Assembly (NCBI GenBank): GCA_020696885.1
Contig: JAJFMS010000015.1
Span: forward strand, 1-14,455
Source of the DNA: Armatimonadota bacterium
GTDB taxonomy: Bacteria; Armatimonadota; SYMT01
Reading direction: 5' to 3'
DNA: 14,455 nucleotides
Positions 7,151-13,400 of this stretch are shown here, piece by piece. The translations under genes and the position numbers were made by a program. The number at the start of each line of letters is the position of its first letter. Position 1 is the stretch's first letter. The notes below the pieces were generated by a model. It was not told the origin of the DNA. It ran no database searches and saw only the letters and a program-made list of their open reading frames with translations.

Positions 7151-7232
7151 GAGTAAGACCCGTGGGCTGGCGCGGCTTTGCAGGGCGCTTCACTGATTCG
7201 ACAACACCGGCGGTCGACCGCCGGCTACAGGG
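7145..7232 (+). repeat. composite intergenic repeat module, copy 1
   Basis: Made of three boxes shared with the other copies: GAGTAAGAG plus AAGACCCG (7145-7162), GGCTGGCGCGGCTTTGC (7165-7181), and ACACCGGCGGTC...GCCGGCTACAGGG (about 7202-7232) built on the perfect 18-base palindrome at 7207-7224. The first box contains the stop codon of the preceding gene (7148-7150). Confidence 0.75.
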
Positions 7233-7271
7233 AACGGGCTCGCAGAACCCTCAGCCAAGCGGTGATCCCTT

Positions 7272-7343
7272 GGCTGACGCGGCTTTGCGAGACGTTTCTT
7301 AAACGGCGAGGACACCGGCGGTCGGCGACCGCCGGCTACGGGG
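7272..7343 (+). repeat. composite intergenic repeat module, copy 2
   Basis: GGCTGACGCGGCTTTGCG (7272-7289) is followed by GACACCGGCGGTCGG and a GCCGGCTACGGGG end; the core at 7315-7335 is CCGGCGGTCG and CGACCGCCGG around a single G. It lacks the GAGTAAGAG box of copies 1 and 3. Its left end overlaps a small dyad, CAGCCAAG (7252-7259) with CTTGGCTG (7269-7276), absent from the other copies. Confidence 0.75.
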
Positions 7344-7370
7344 ACGGCCACCTGAATACGGGGTCCGTCT

Positions 7371-7403
7371 CCTCCCAACACCTAACACCCAACCCCCGGG
7401 AGG
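7371..7403 (+). promoter_or_regulatory. CAACACC tract and possible hairpin covering the ribosome-binding site
   Basis: GGGAGG at 7398-7403 is the Shine-Dalgarno sequence of the next gene (five bases before its ATG). CCTCCC at 7371-7376 is its exact reverse complement, with 21 bases between, mostly the C/A tract CAACACCTAACACCCAACCC. Folding would sequester the ribosome-binding site. The tract itself also occurs downstream of the gene at 8576-8590, so it belongs to a repeat and the hairpin may be incidental. Confidence 0.4.
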
Positions 7404-7408
7404 CATTG

Positions 7409-8389
7409 ATGGACGCCGGCAGCATGGATCGGATTCGCGGCACGCTTTTTGGACAGGCGGTGGGAGACGCACTGGGGCTGGGCACGGAGTTCATGTCCCG
7501 AGCGGAGGTGGCCCAGGCCTATCCGGGCGGCCTCTACCGCTACGAGCAGATCGTCCAGGATGCCCATCGCCGCCGCTGGGTCGCCGGCGACTGGACGGAC
7601 GACACGGACCAGATGCTCTGCATCCTGGACAGCCTCCTGGCGCTGCAGCGCGTGGACCTGTGCGACATCGCGGAGCGGCTGTTGACATGGGCGGTCGAGG
7701 ATGGGATGGGGATCGGGAACACGGTGCTGGACGTGCTTGCGGATCCGGGGTTTCCGGTCGATCCCCACCGCGCCGCCCGCCGGGTGTGGGAGCAGAGCGG
7801 TCGCCGGGGCGCCGCGAACGGGGCCGTGATGCGCACGTGCGTCGTGGGCCTATGGCACCGGAAGGACGCGGAGCAGGTCCGCGCGAACGCCGAGCAGATC
7901 TGCCGGGTCACCCACTTCGATCCGCGCTGTGTGGGCACGTGCGTCGCCGTCAGCCTCGCCGTTGCGGCGCTCACCTGCGGCGCCAGCGTCCCCGAGGTGT
8001 TGGATCTTGCCGCTGCGGAGGTGGCGCGGTACCATCCGGTGTTCGACGGCTGGCTCCCGAAGGTGGTGAGCGAGCCTCTGGACGCGCTCGATCTCGACGA
8101 GGGGATGTCGCCCGGGGAGCCGGATCGGATCGGCTACACGCTCAAGGCCGCCGGAGCCGGGTTCTGGGCGCTCGCCCACGCGGACTCGTTCGAGGAGGGC
8201 GTGCTGCGCATCGTCCACGAGGGGGGCGACGCCGATACCAACGCCGCGGTGGCGGGCTCACTGCTGGGAGCGCGGTTCGGGTTCAGCGCGATCCCGGCCG
8301 GGTGGGTGGATGACCTGAAGGAGGGGGAGGCGCTGGATCAACGGGGGGATGGGTTGATTGCGCTGCTGGGAGGGCAGGAGGTTGATTGA
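7409..8389 (+). CDS. ADP-ribosylglycohydrolase (DraG family)
   Basis: A 326-residue protein of normal family length. DraG-type hydrolases remove ADP-ribose from modified proteins or small molecules using two divalent metal ions. Metal ligands are visible: WTDDTD at residues 62-67 (Thr63, Asp64, Asp65) and GGDADTNAAVAG at 272-283 (Asp274, Asp276, Thr277). Other landmarks are GQAVGDALGLG (15-25), GAANGAVMRT (134-143) and the THFDPRCVGTC segment (168-178). There is no signal peptide, so the protein is cytoplasmic. No ADP-ribosyltransferase, nitrogenase regulator or macrodomain gene is in the window, so the substrate is open. The start at 7409 is supported by GGGAGG five bases upstream; an ATG at 7424 is a less likely alternative. 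The gene is bracketed by two copies of the same composite repeat in the same orientation. Confidence 0.93.
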   Translation: MDAGSMDRIRGTLFGQAVGDALGLGTEFMSRAEVAQAYPGGLYRYEQIVQDAHRRRWVAGDWTDDTDQMLCILDSLLALQRVDLCDIAERLLTWAVEDGMGIGNTVLDVLADPGFPVDPHRAARRVWEQSGRRGAANGAVMRTCVVGLWHRKDAEQVRANAEQICRVTHFDPRCVGTCVAVSLAVAALTCGASVPEVLDLAAAEVARYHPVFDGWLPKVVSEPLDALDLDEGMSPGEPDRIGYTLKAAGAGFWALAHADSFEEGVLRIVHEGGDADTNAAVAGSLLGARFGFSAIPAGWVDDLKEGEALDQRGDGLIALLGGQEVD

Positions 8390-8416
8390 TGGCCGTGTGA
8401 GTCGGGCTTCGGGATC

Positions 8417-8595
8417 GAGTAAGAGAAAGATCCGGAGGGCTGGGGCGGGGGCTGGTGCGGCTTTGCGGGACGTCTGAGTTGCGTCGGGGACACCGGCGGT
8501 CGGCGACCGCCGGCTACAGGGGGCGGCAGCATCACCCGGCGGCGGCTGGAGTCATCGATTGCCCTCGTGAATCCCCAACACCCAACACCCGGGTG
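8417..8595 (+). repeat. composite intergenic repeat module, copy 3, with CAACACC tract
   Basis: Repeats the order seen upstream of the ADP-ribosylglycohydrolase gene: GAGTAAGAG plus AAAGATCCG (8417-8433), GGCTGGTGCGGCTTTGCGG (8450-8468), GACACCGG with the palindromic core at 8493-8513 and GGCTACAGG, then the tract CAACACCCAACACCC (8576-8590) ending in the palindrome CACCCGGGTG (8586-8595). It fills most of the 234 bases between the stop of the ADP-ribosylglycohydrolase and the end of the converging exporter gene. No gene is seen in this gap. Confidence 0.75.
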
Positions 8596-8623
8596 CCCCC
8601 TGATCGATACCAACACCGGTTCC

Positions 8624-9412
8624 CTAATGATGCCGCAGGAACAGCGACACCGTGAGGACCAGGCCGAGCGTGATCACCGCCAGGCGCACGTTTTTCTGGC
8701 CGATGCGGCGGGCGATGCCGACGCCGAAGTAGCCGCCGAAGACGGCCCCGACGGCCATTAGCAGCGCCACCTTCCAGTCCACTACGCCCTGGCGGATGAA
8801 CACGGCCGAGGCGATCCCGTTGGTGAAGAGGGCGAAGATGGTCTTGATGCCGTTCATCTGGTGGATGTTGCGCATCCCCATCAGGCTAAGCGCTGCCAGC
8901 GTGACGATGCCGATGCCGGCGCCGAAGTAGCCGCCGTAGACGGCGGTGCCGAATACGAGCAGCAGCATCCCCGGCGTGAACTTTACCTGCTGCTCCTCGG
9001 ACTCGGCGACCACCGCGCCGCCCGCAGCGGCACGCGCCTTCATCCAGCGGGAAACGCGCTCCTGCGAGATGAACAGCAGCGTGGCGGTGAGGACCAGGAA
9101 CGGGATGATCCGGTCGAACATCTCGGTGGGGGTCACCAGGAGGAGGATCGATCCTACCAGGCCTCCGGCCAGACCGAGCACCACCAGCGGGAGGAGCAGC
9201 CGCTTTACCGCGCCGATGTCGTCGCGGTAGGCCCAGGCGCTGCTGACGGATCCCGGCCAGAGTGCTACCGCGCTGGTGGCGTTGGCGACGGTGGTGGCCT
9301 GTCCGGCCGCCAGCAAGGCGGGGAAGGTGAGCAGCGTGCCCCCACCGGCCACGGCGTTCACGGCGCCCGCGGCGGCGGCGGAGACAAATTCGAGGAGAGT
9401 GTGAAAGACCAT
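8624..9412 (-). CDS. TauE/SafE family sulfite/organosulfonate exporter-like permease
   Basis: A 262-residue polytopic inner-membrane protein with the two-fold repeat of the TauE/SafE (DUF81) family: NAVAGGGTLLTFPALLAAG (19-37) with ANATSAVALWPGS (43-55) in the first half, and YGGYFGAGIG (159-168) in the second half. About seven or eight hydrophobic segments are visible, with a charged loop (about 118-145) in the middle. Members export sulfite, sulfonates or other small anions, but most, like this one, have no proven substrate and no sulfur gene lies nearby. The ATG at 9412 is the natural N-terminus; the Shine-Dalgarno is weak. It is divergent from the hydrolase operon, and a consensus-like minus-strand promoter lies between them. 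Converges on the ADP-ribosylglycohydrolase gene across a repeat. Confidence 0.9.
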   Translation of the reverse strand: MVFHTLLEFVSAAAAGAVNAVAGGGTLLTFPALLAAGQATTVANATSAVALWPGSVSSAWAYRDDIGAVKRLLLPLVVLGLAGGLVGSILLLVTPTEMFDRIIPFLVLTATLLFISQERVSRWMKARAAAGGAVVAESEEQQVKFTPGMLLLVFGTAVYGGYFGAGIGIVTLAALSLMGMRNIHQMNGIKTIFALFTNGIASAVFIRQGVVDWKVALLMAVGAVFGGYFGVGIARRIGQKNVRLAVITLGLVLTVSLFLRHH

Positions 9413-9504
9413 CCGGAGTTCAACTGGAGTGCGGTCCGGCGCTACAGGTAAGGGAGCGAGGACCAGCGTACGTCGGCGGAGGGTGCGCGCGGCGATGCTC
9501 GCCT

Positions 9505-9536
9505 ATTATACGCGTCGCAGACGGCTTCGTCGTCAA
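9505..9536 (-). promoter_or_regulatory. predicted sigma70-type promoter for the TauE/SafE gene
   Basis: Read on the minus strand, TTGACG (9536-9531) and a perfect TATAAT (9510-9505) face the exporter gene, 93 bases before its ATG. This is an AT-rich island in otherwise GC-rich DNA. The 20-base spacer is longer than the preferred 17, so strength is uncertain. The same island could also serve the divergent plus-strand gene through TATTAT (9504-9509). Confidence 0.35.
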
Positions 9537-9591
9537 CGGGGCGAAGGGTACCCGTGGAGTGTGTGGAAACTCCAGTGTGGAGGACCTGAAG

Positions 9592-10686
9592 ATGTGGCTA
9601 CGTCCGTATCATCTGGCTGCCGGGGCCGCACTGCCGGCGCTGTTGTTGGGAGTGGCGATCGGCCGGGCGCAACCCCCCGAGAGTGCCGGGAAGAAGCGAG
9701 CCTACGAGAACCGGCTCACGCTGCTCAAGGATCCGAAGCCGCTCCTGGCGGATTACCCGCAGTACGTGGAGCCGGTGAAGGAGCTCACGCGCTACGAGGC
9801 GCCGATGCTGGTGGACGATCCGGGGGCGGATCTCCACGTGCGCGCCTGGCGCTTCTCCTACAACGCGCGCGGCATCATCGAGATGCCGAACCGGCTCAAG
9901 GCCAAAGACACCGCCCTGATCATGGTCCACCCCTGGGGCATCGACGATGGCTCCGGGTGGCGCACGCCGGAGCCGGCGGGCGTGGCGGACTTCTGCACCA
10001 AGGAGAAGAACCACCTGGGCGGCCGGCACACCCGCGAGGTGATCGAGCCGTTCATCAAGCGGCTGCGCGGCAAGGTGTCGCTGGTGATGTACAGCCTTCC
10101 GGGCAACGAGGACCCGATCCGCAAGAAGGTCTACCGCTCCTTCCGCGGCCAGCCCACGGAGGCGGAGCGCAAGGAAGGCGCCCGCGAGCTGAAGGAGAAG
10201 CTGGGCTCGTTCAGCTACCGCGGGGAGCCACTCCCGCCGCAGCTTACCGTGTCGACGGAGCGGCCGGTGATCGACTACTTCCGCCAGTTCCCCGGCCTGG
10301 ACGCGGGCGCGAAGTACAACAACGAGGGGTTCTGGAAGCTCCCGATCCCGGTGACGCGAGACCTGGACGCGCAGCCGGATGACGTGGTGATCTACGATGC
10401 CGAGGGCTACGCGCCGCTGCGGGAGTTCCTGCTGAAGCACGGCATCCGGCACGTGCTACTCACCGGCTACGCCACGGACATGTGCTTCTGCAAGACCACG
10501 GCGGGCTACGAAAACCTCTCCCGGGACTTCGACGTGTTCCTGGTGGGAGACGCTACCCTGGCGACGTTCCCGTCCAACTCCACCCCGCGCTACGCGACCA
10601 ACGCCTCCATCTCGTTCGCGGCGCTGAACCAGCTCGTGACGCAGGTGGGGTGGGTGCAGTACCGGCCGCAGCTCGGGAGCCGCTGA
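9592..10686 (+). CDS. exported isochorismatase-like (cysteine hydrolase superfamily) protein
   Basis: A 364-residue protein with an N-terminal signal sequence (about residues 8-26, ending near GRAQPP), so it acts outside the cytoplasm, unusual for the isochorismatase-like fold. The fold is shown by ALIMVHPWGIDDGSGW (108-123), the nucleophile loop LLTGYATDMCFCKTTAGY (289-306, Cys298 in the canonical cysteine position) and the following DVFLVGDATLATFP (314-327). At the position of the canonical catalytic Asp (normally in a hydrophobic-D-x-Q context) this protein has His113, with Asp118/Asp119 nearby, so it may be a divergent or rewired active site. A long middle insertion (about 165-245) makes it larger than the usual 180-220-residue enzymes. 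GGAGG at 9579-9583, eight bases before the ATG at 9592, sets the start; a GTG at 9559 is less likely. The polysaccharide deacetylase gene starts three bases after the stop, so the two form an operon. Confidence 0.82.
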   Translation: MWLRPYHLAAGAALPALLLGVAIGRAQPPESAGKKRAYENRLTLLKDPKPLLADYPQYVEPVKELTRYEAPMLVDDPGADLHVRAWRFSYNARGIIEMPNRLKAKDTALIMVHPWGIDDGSGWRTPEPAGVADFCTKEKNHLGGRHTREVIEPFIKRLRGKVSLVMYSLPGNEDPIRKKVYRSFRGQPTEAERKEGARELKEKLGSFSYRGEPLPPQLTVSTERPVIDYFRQFPGLDAGAKYNNEGFWKLPIPVTRDLDAQPDDVVIYDAEGYAPLREFLLKHGIRHVLLTGYATDMCFCKTTAGYENLSRDFDVFLVGDATLATFPSNSTPRYATNASISFAALNQLVTQVGWVQYRPQLGSR

Positions 10687-10689
10687 CGG

Positions 10690-11688
10690 ATGGCACGGAC
10701 ACTCACCCGCCGTAACCTGTTGACCGGCCTCGCGGCGGCGCCGTTTGCCGGCGCCTTCGCCCGGGCGGCCGCGCCGGCCGCGCCTGGTGGCAAGGCGCTG
10801 ATCGCGATCACGCTGGACCTGGAGATGTCCCGCAACTTCCCGAAGTGGGACGATCTCCACTGGGACTACGCCAAAGGCGACCTCAACGAGGAGACGAAGC
10901 GGTACGCGGTGGAGGCCGGGCGCCGCGTGAAGGCCCGCGGCGGCGTGATCCACTACTTCGTGGTGGGCCGGGTGCTGGAGCAGGAGAACGTGGAATGGCT
11001 GGCCGGCCTCGCGCGAGACGGGCACGCGCTGGGCAACCACACCTATGACCACGTGAACCTCCTGGCTACTCGCGCGGAGGACGTGCAGTTCCGGTTCAAG
11101 CGCGCTCCCTGGCTGGTGGAGGGCAAGACACCGCGGCAGGTGATCGAGGAGAACATCCGGCTCACGGAAGCCGCACTCAAGGCACGCCTGGGCCGGGCGC
11201 CGTCCGGCTTCCGCACGCCGGGCGGCTTCCCGAATGGACTGACGGAGCGCCCGGAGCTGCAGCAGATGCTGAAGGGCCTCGGCTACCGCTGGGTGAGCAG
11301 CCGATACCCCGCGCACCCGGTGGGCCCGGCAGGCACGCGGCCCGGGAAGGACGTGCTGGACGGCATCGTCCAGGCCCAGCAGGCCGCACAGCCGTTCGTC
11401 TATCCCAACGGGCTGATCGAGATCCCAATGAGCCCGATCAGCGACATCAACGCGTTCCGGAATGGCAAGTGGCGGCTCGAAGACTTCCTGCAGGCGGTCC
11501 GCATGGGGGTGGAGTGGGCGATCGAGAAGCGCGCCGTCTTCGACTTCCTGGCGCACCCCTCGTGCCTGTACGTCACCGACCCGGAGTTCCGGACGGTGGA
11601 GCTGATCGCGGATCTGGTCCGCAAGGCGGGCGATCGTGCAGCGCTGGTGGACCTGGACACGATTGCGCGGAGGTACGGCGGGACGTAG
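10690..11688 (+). CDS. Tat-exported polysaccharide deacetylase (NodB domain)
   Basis: A 332-residue protein with a twin-arginine signal (TRRNLL at 6-11, hydrophobic stretch to about 30). NodB carbohydrate-esterase 4 motifs are in order: ITLDLE (40-45, Asp43 for the general base and Glu45 in place of the usual second Asp), GHALGNHTYDH (111-121, metal ligands His117 and His121), FRTPGGFPNG (174-183, Arg175 and Pro177) and FDFLAHP (284-290, His289). Such enzymes remove N- or O-acetyl groups from polysaccharides such as peptidoglycan, chitin or other glycans, or act on related amides. The start lies three bases after the stop of the isochorismatase-like gene, and GGGAG (10675-10679) inside that gene can serve as ribosome-binding site, so translation is probably coupled. 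Both products are exported and may act on one substrate; that is inference. Confidence 0.9.
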   Translation: MARTLTRRNLLTGLAAAPFAGAFARAAAPAAPGGKALIAITLDLEMSRNFPKWDDLHWDYAKGDLNEETKRYAVEAGRRVKARGGVIHYFVVGRVLEQENVEWLAGLARDGHALGNHTYDHVNLLATRAEDVQFRFKRAPWLVEGKTPRQVIEENIRLTEAALKARLGRAPSGFRTPGGFPNGLTERPELQQMLKGLGYRWVSSRYPAHPVGPAGTRPGKDVLDGIVQAQQAAQPFVYPNGLIEIPMSPISDINAFRNGKWRLEDFLQAVRMGVEWAIEKRAVFDFLAHPSCLYVTDPEFRTVELIADLVRKAGDRAALVDLDTIARRYGGT

Positions 11689-11693
11689 AGGGA

Positions 11694-11727
11694 CGGTTTT
11701 GGACAGGATAACGGGATTGATTGGATG
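11694..11727 (+). repeat. GGACAGGA repeat, copy 2
   Basis: Begins CGGTTTTGGACAGGATAACG and continues GGATTGATTGGATG. It starts six bases after the deacetylase stop and aligns along its whole length with copy 3. Confidence 0.75.
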
Positions 11728-11783
11728 GGAGGGTGCGCGGGGGAGGCGGTTGCAGCGGATCTCAGGCGGGCCTGCTGGGGAGC

Positions 11784-11817
11784 CGGTTTTGGACAGGACT
11801 ACGGGATTGACTGGATG
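11784..11817 (+). repeat. GGACAGGA repeat, copy 3
   Basis: Begins CGGTTTTGGACAGGACTACG and continues GGATTGACTGGATG, differing from copy 2 at a few positions. It lies 90 bases downstream of copy 2 in the same orientation. The gap 11689-12083 between the deacetylase and the DUF1080 gene holds these two repeats, the nested hairpin element and two short dyads, and no gene. Confidence 0.75.
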
Positions 11818-11862
11818 AGTGACTAGTGGCTGGTGGTTAGTGCCGGTATCGAGCGGTTGCCC

Positions 11863-11945
11863 GGAGTCCCGGAGGCATCCGGGCAGCACTTACCGAAGAC
11901 GGCGGCTGTAGGCGGAAAGCCGAGCCCGGATACTTCCGGGACTCC
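11863..11945. repeat. nested double-hairpin element, copy A
   Basis: The 21-base left arm (11863-11883) and right arm (11925-11945) are reverse complements at 19 of 21 positions around a 41-base spacer. Each arm is itself a hairpin: GGAGT then CCCGGA-GGCA-TCCGGG on the left, CCCGGA-TACT-TCCGGG then ACTCC on the right. The same architecture with different stem bases recurs at 13808-13876. Confidence 0.75.
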
Positions 11946-12000
11946 GTGTCAATCGTGCCGTAGCGGCCGCGTAACCCCGCAGGACGTACGAAGGGGCGTG

Positions 12001-12045
12001 GAATACGGTATTCTTAGCTGTTTCCGGCCCGGGCGACTCCGGGCC
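12001..12045. promoter_or_regulatory. palindrome and hairpin upstream of the DUF1080 gene
   Basis: GAATACGGTATTC (12001-12013) is a perfect 6+6 palindrome around one G in an AT-richer island, and could be an operator about 70 bases before the start codon. GGCCCGG (12026-12032) and CCGGGCC (12039-12045) form a 7-bp hairpin with a 6-base loop and no T tract. Both lie in the leader region; no regulator is known. Confidence 0.35.
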
Positions 12046-12083
12046 ACTGCGTTGACCCGGCCGCGGCCGGATTGAGGACTCCG

Positions 12084-13037
12084 ATGCGCGTCGATCTGCG
12101 TCACTGCACCGCTGCCGCCCTCGCGGCAGTCACCGTTTCCGGCTTTGCGCCGGCTTCCGCCCAGAAGCCTCCGGCCCCGATCATCGGCCGGTGGGACCTC
12201 ACCGTCAAGAGCGGTGACCGGGAGTACCCGTCCTGGCTGGGGGTGGAGCTGTCCGGTCGTGCCACGTTGGTGGGCCGCTTCGTGAGCAGCAGCGGGAGCG
12301 CCCGGCCGATCTCCGAGATCCACTTCGAGAACGGCGCCTTTGACTTCGACCTGCCGAAGCAGTGGGAGTCCGGGCCGATGAACCTGCGGATCGAGGGGAA
12401 GATCGAGGGGGACAAGCTCACCGGACGCATCCGCGACGACCAGGGCAAGTGGAACCCGTTCACCGGCGTTCGCGCTCCCGCGCTGCTCCCGACCTCCGAG
12501 CCGAAGTGGGGGAAGCCGGTGGCGTTGTTCAACGGGAAGGACCTCCAGGGTTGGAAACCGGGGTTCCCCACCCGGAAGAACGGCTGGGTGGTGGAGAATG
12601 GCGTGCTGTTCAACAAGCAGCCGGGGAACAACCTCGTCACGGAAGAGCGGTTCGGGGACTTCAAGGTCCACGCCGAGTTCCGGTATCCGGCGGGCAGCAA
12701 CGGCGGCCTCTACCTGCGCGGCCGGTACGAGGTGCAGATCCAGGACGACTACGGCAAGGAGCCGGACAGCCATAACGCGTCCGGCGTCTACGGCTTCCTG
12801 ACGCCGCGTCTGAACGCCTTGAAGCCGGCAGGGGAGTGGCAGACGCTGGATGTCACCCTGGTGGGGCGCGTGGTGACCATCGTGCTGAACGGCGTTCCGG
12901 TCATCGAGCGGCAGCCGATTCCGGGCATCACGGGCGGAGCGCTGGACAGCCGGGAAGGTGAACCCGGCCCGATCTACCTGCAGGGCGACCACGGCCAGGT
13001 GGAGTTCCGGAAGCTTACCCTCACACCGGCGAAGTAA
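12084..13037 (+). CDS. exported DUF1080 (3-keto-disaccharide hydrolase domain) protein
   Basis: A 317-residue protein with a Sec signal peptide (about 1-26, ending ASA-QK). Residues about 33-130 form an N-terminal beta-rich domain (GRWDLTV, PSWLGVELSG, GKIEGDKLTG) often seen in front of DUF1080. The DUF1080 concanavalin-like domain spans about 140-317, with ALFNGKDLQGWK (147-158), FKVHAEFRYPAGSNGGLYLRG (core 193-213), YEVQIQDDYG (215-224), SGVYGF (233-238) and GPIYLQGDHGQVEFR (295-309). DUF1080 proteins are very abundant in Planctomycetota and some hydrolyse 3-keto-disaccharides or related sugars outside the cytoplasm; the substrate here is unknown. GAGGA at 12074-12078, five bases before the ATG, supports the start at 12084 over an upstream in-frame TTG. 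No clear terminator follows; the DNA downstream is the broken mosaic beginning near 13208. Confidence 0.9.
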   Translation: MRVDLRHCTAAALAAVTVSGFAPASAQKPPAPIIGRWDLTVKSGDREYPSWLGVELSGRATLVGRFVSSSGSARPISEIHFENGAFDFDLPKQWESGPMNLRIEGKIEGDKLTGRIRDDQGKWNPFTGVRAPALLPTSEPKWGKPVALFNGKDLQGWKPGFPTRKNGWVVENGVLFNKQPGNNLVTEERFGDFKVHAEFRYPAGSNGGLYLRGRYEVQIQDDYGKEPDSHNASGVYGFLTPRLNALKPAGEWQTLDVTLVGRVVTIVLNGVPVIERQPIPGITGGALDSREGEPGPIYLQGDHGQVEFRKLTLTPAK

Positions 13038-13207
13038 GGGCCGATCGTGGCTGGCGGAAGGTCTCTGGAGTGATGGCGTAGCGGGCGCCAAGGCCCCGGT
13101 TCTCTACCACTCCATAAACACTGCCAGAAGCCGCAGCATAGCGCCTTGTGCGCTTGGAGAGTTGGGAACAACCGTTGCGAGAAGCACTCTCCGAGTTCGG
13201 CGGCGGG

Positions 13208-13306
13208 CACGGCGACCTCGGCGGCAGCGCGGGAATACAGCTTGTAGCCGCTCTGGAGGTCCGGCGCCCGCTCCACCAGGTACCGCGTGTCCCAGGCACG
13301 GGCGTA
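13208..13306. repeat. 99-base direct repeat, internal copy
   Basis: Every base from 13208 to 13306 is identical to 14357-14455. The bases just before the two copies differ (G at 13207, C at 14356) and the second copy runs into the window edge, so the right limit of the match is unknown. On the minus strand the segment encodes the glycosyltransferase residues YARAWDTRYLVERAP and DLQSGYKLYSR. Confidence 0.95.
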
Positions 13307-13400
13307 CCGCGCAGCCAGCCGAGCGGGGCATGGACGCTGGCGCGGCTTCCCACGCAGGTCTCCATGTAGGGCACCAGGTCGCCGTGGTGGTCCCAGCCGC
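13208..13400 (-). pseudogene. glycosyltransferase gene fragment, frame-broken
   Basis: Reading leftward from about 13400, one minus-strand frame gives WDHHGDLVPYMETCVGSRAS and VHAPLGWLR, then the sense passes, by a one-base shift near 13307-13315, to YARAWDTRYLVERAP and DLQSGYKLYSRAAAEVAV, identical to the partial gene at the right edge. At 13207 the similarity stops abruptly and the frame continues into unrelated sequence. The piece has neither start nor end of the gene, so it is a remnant or a chimeric join. The DLQSGYKLYSR motif resembles the D-x-x-SGY/F-R/K-LY signature of GT-A family 2 glycosyltransferases. The one-base shift position is inferred from which frame looks protein-like. Confidence 0.55.

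Noticed and set aside
7207..8513. CCGGCGGTCG palindromes as intrinsic terminators
   Set aside because: The stems are strong but no T tract follows any copy, and two copies lie upstream of the gene they would need to spare.
7165..8595. The palindromic repeats as a CRISPR array
   Set aside because: Only three copies, irregular distances, a gene between them and no cas gene.
9559..9591. GTG at 9559 as start of the isochorismatase-like gene
   Set aside because: The ATG at 9592 has GGAGG at an ideal distance and begins directly with the signal peptide; the upstream extension contains that GGAGG in its coding sequence.
10456..11889. Minus-strand frame of about 477 codons covering the deacetylase and downstream repeats
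   Set aside because: Its N-terminus is translated GGACAGGA repeat (NPVILSKT units) and the rest is antisense to a clear NodB protein.
13148..13369. Small plus-strand frame beginning with a GTG and reading RLESWEQPLREALSEFGG
   Set aside because: The first 20 codons look protein-like, but there is no ribosome-binding site and the frame continues antisense through the 99-base repeat, so it cannot be supported as a gene.
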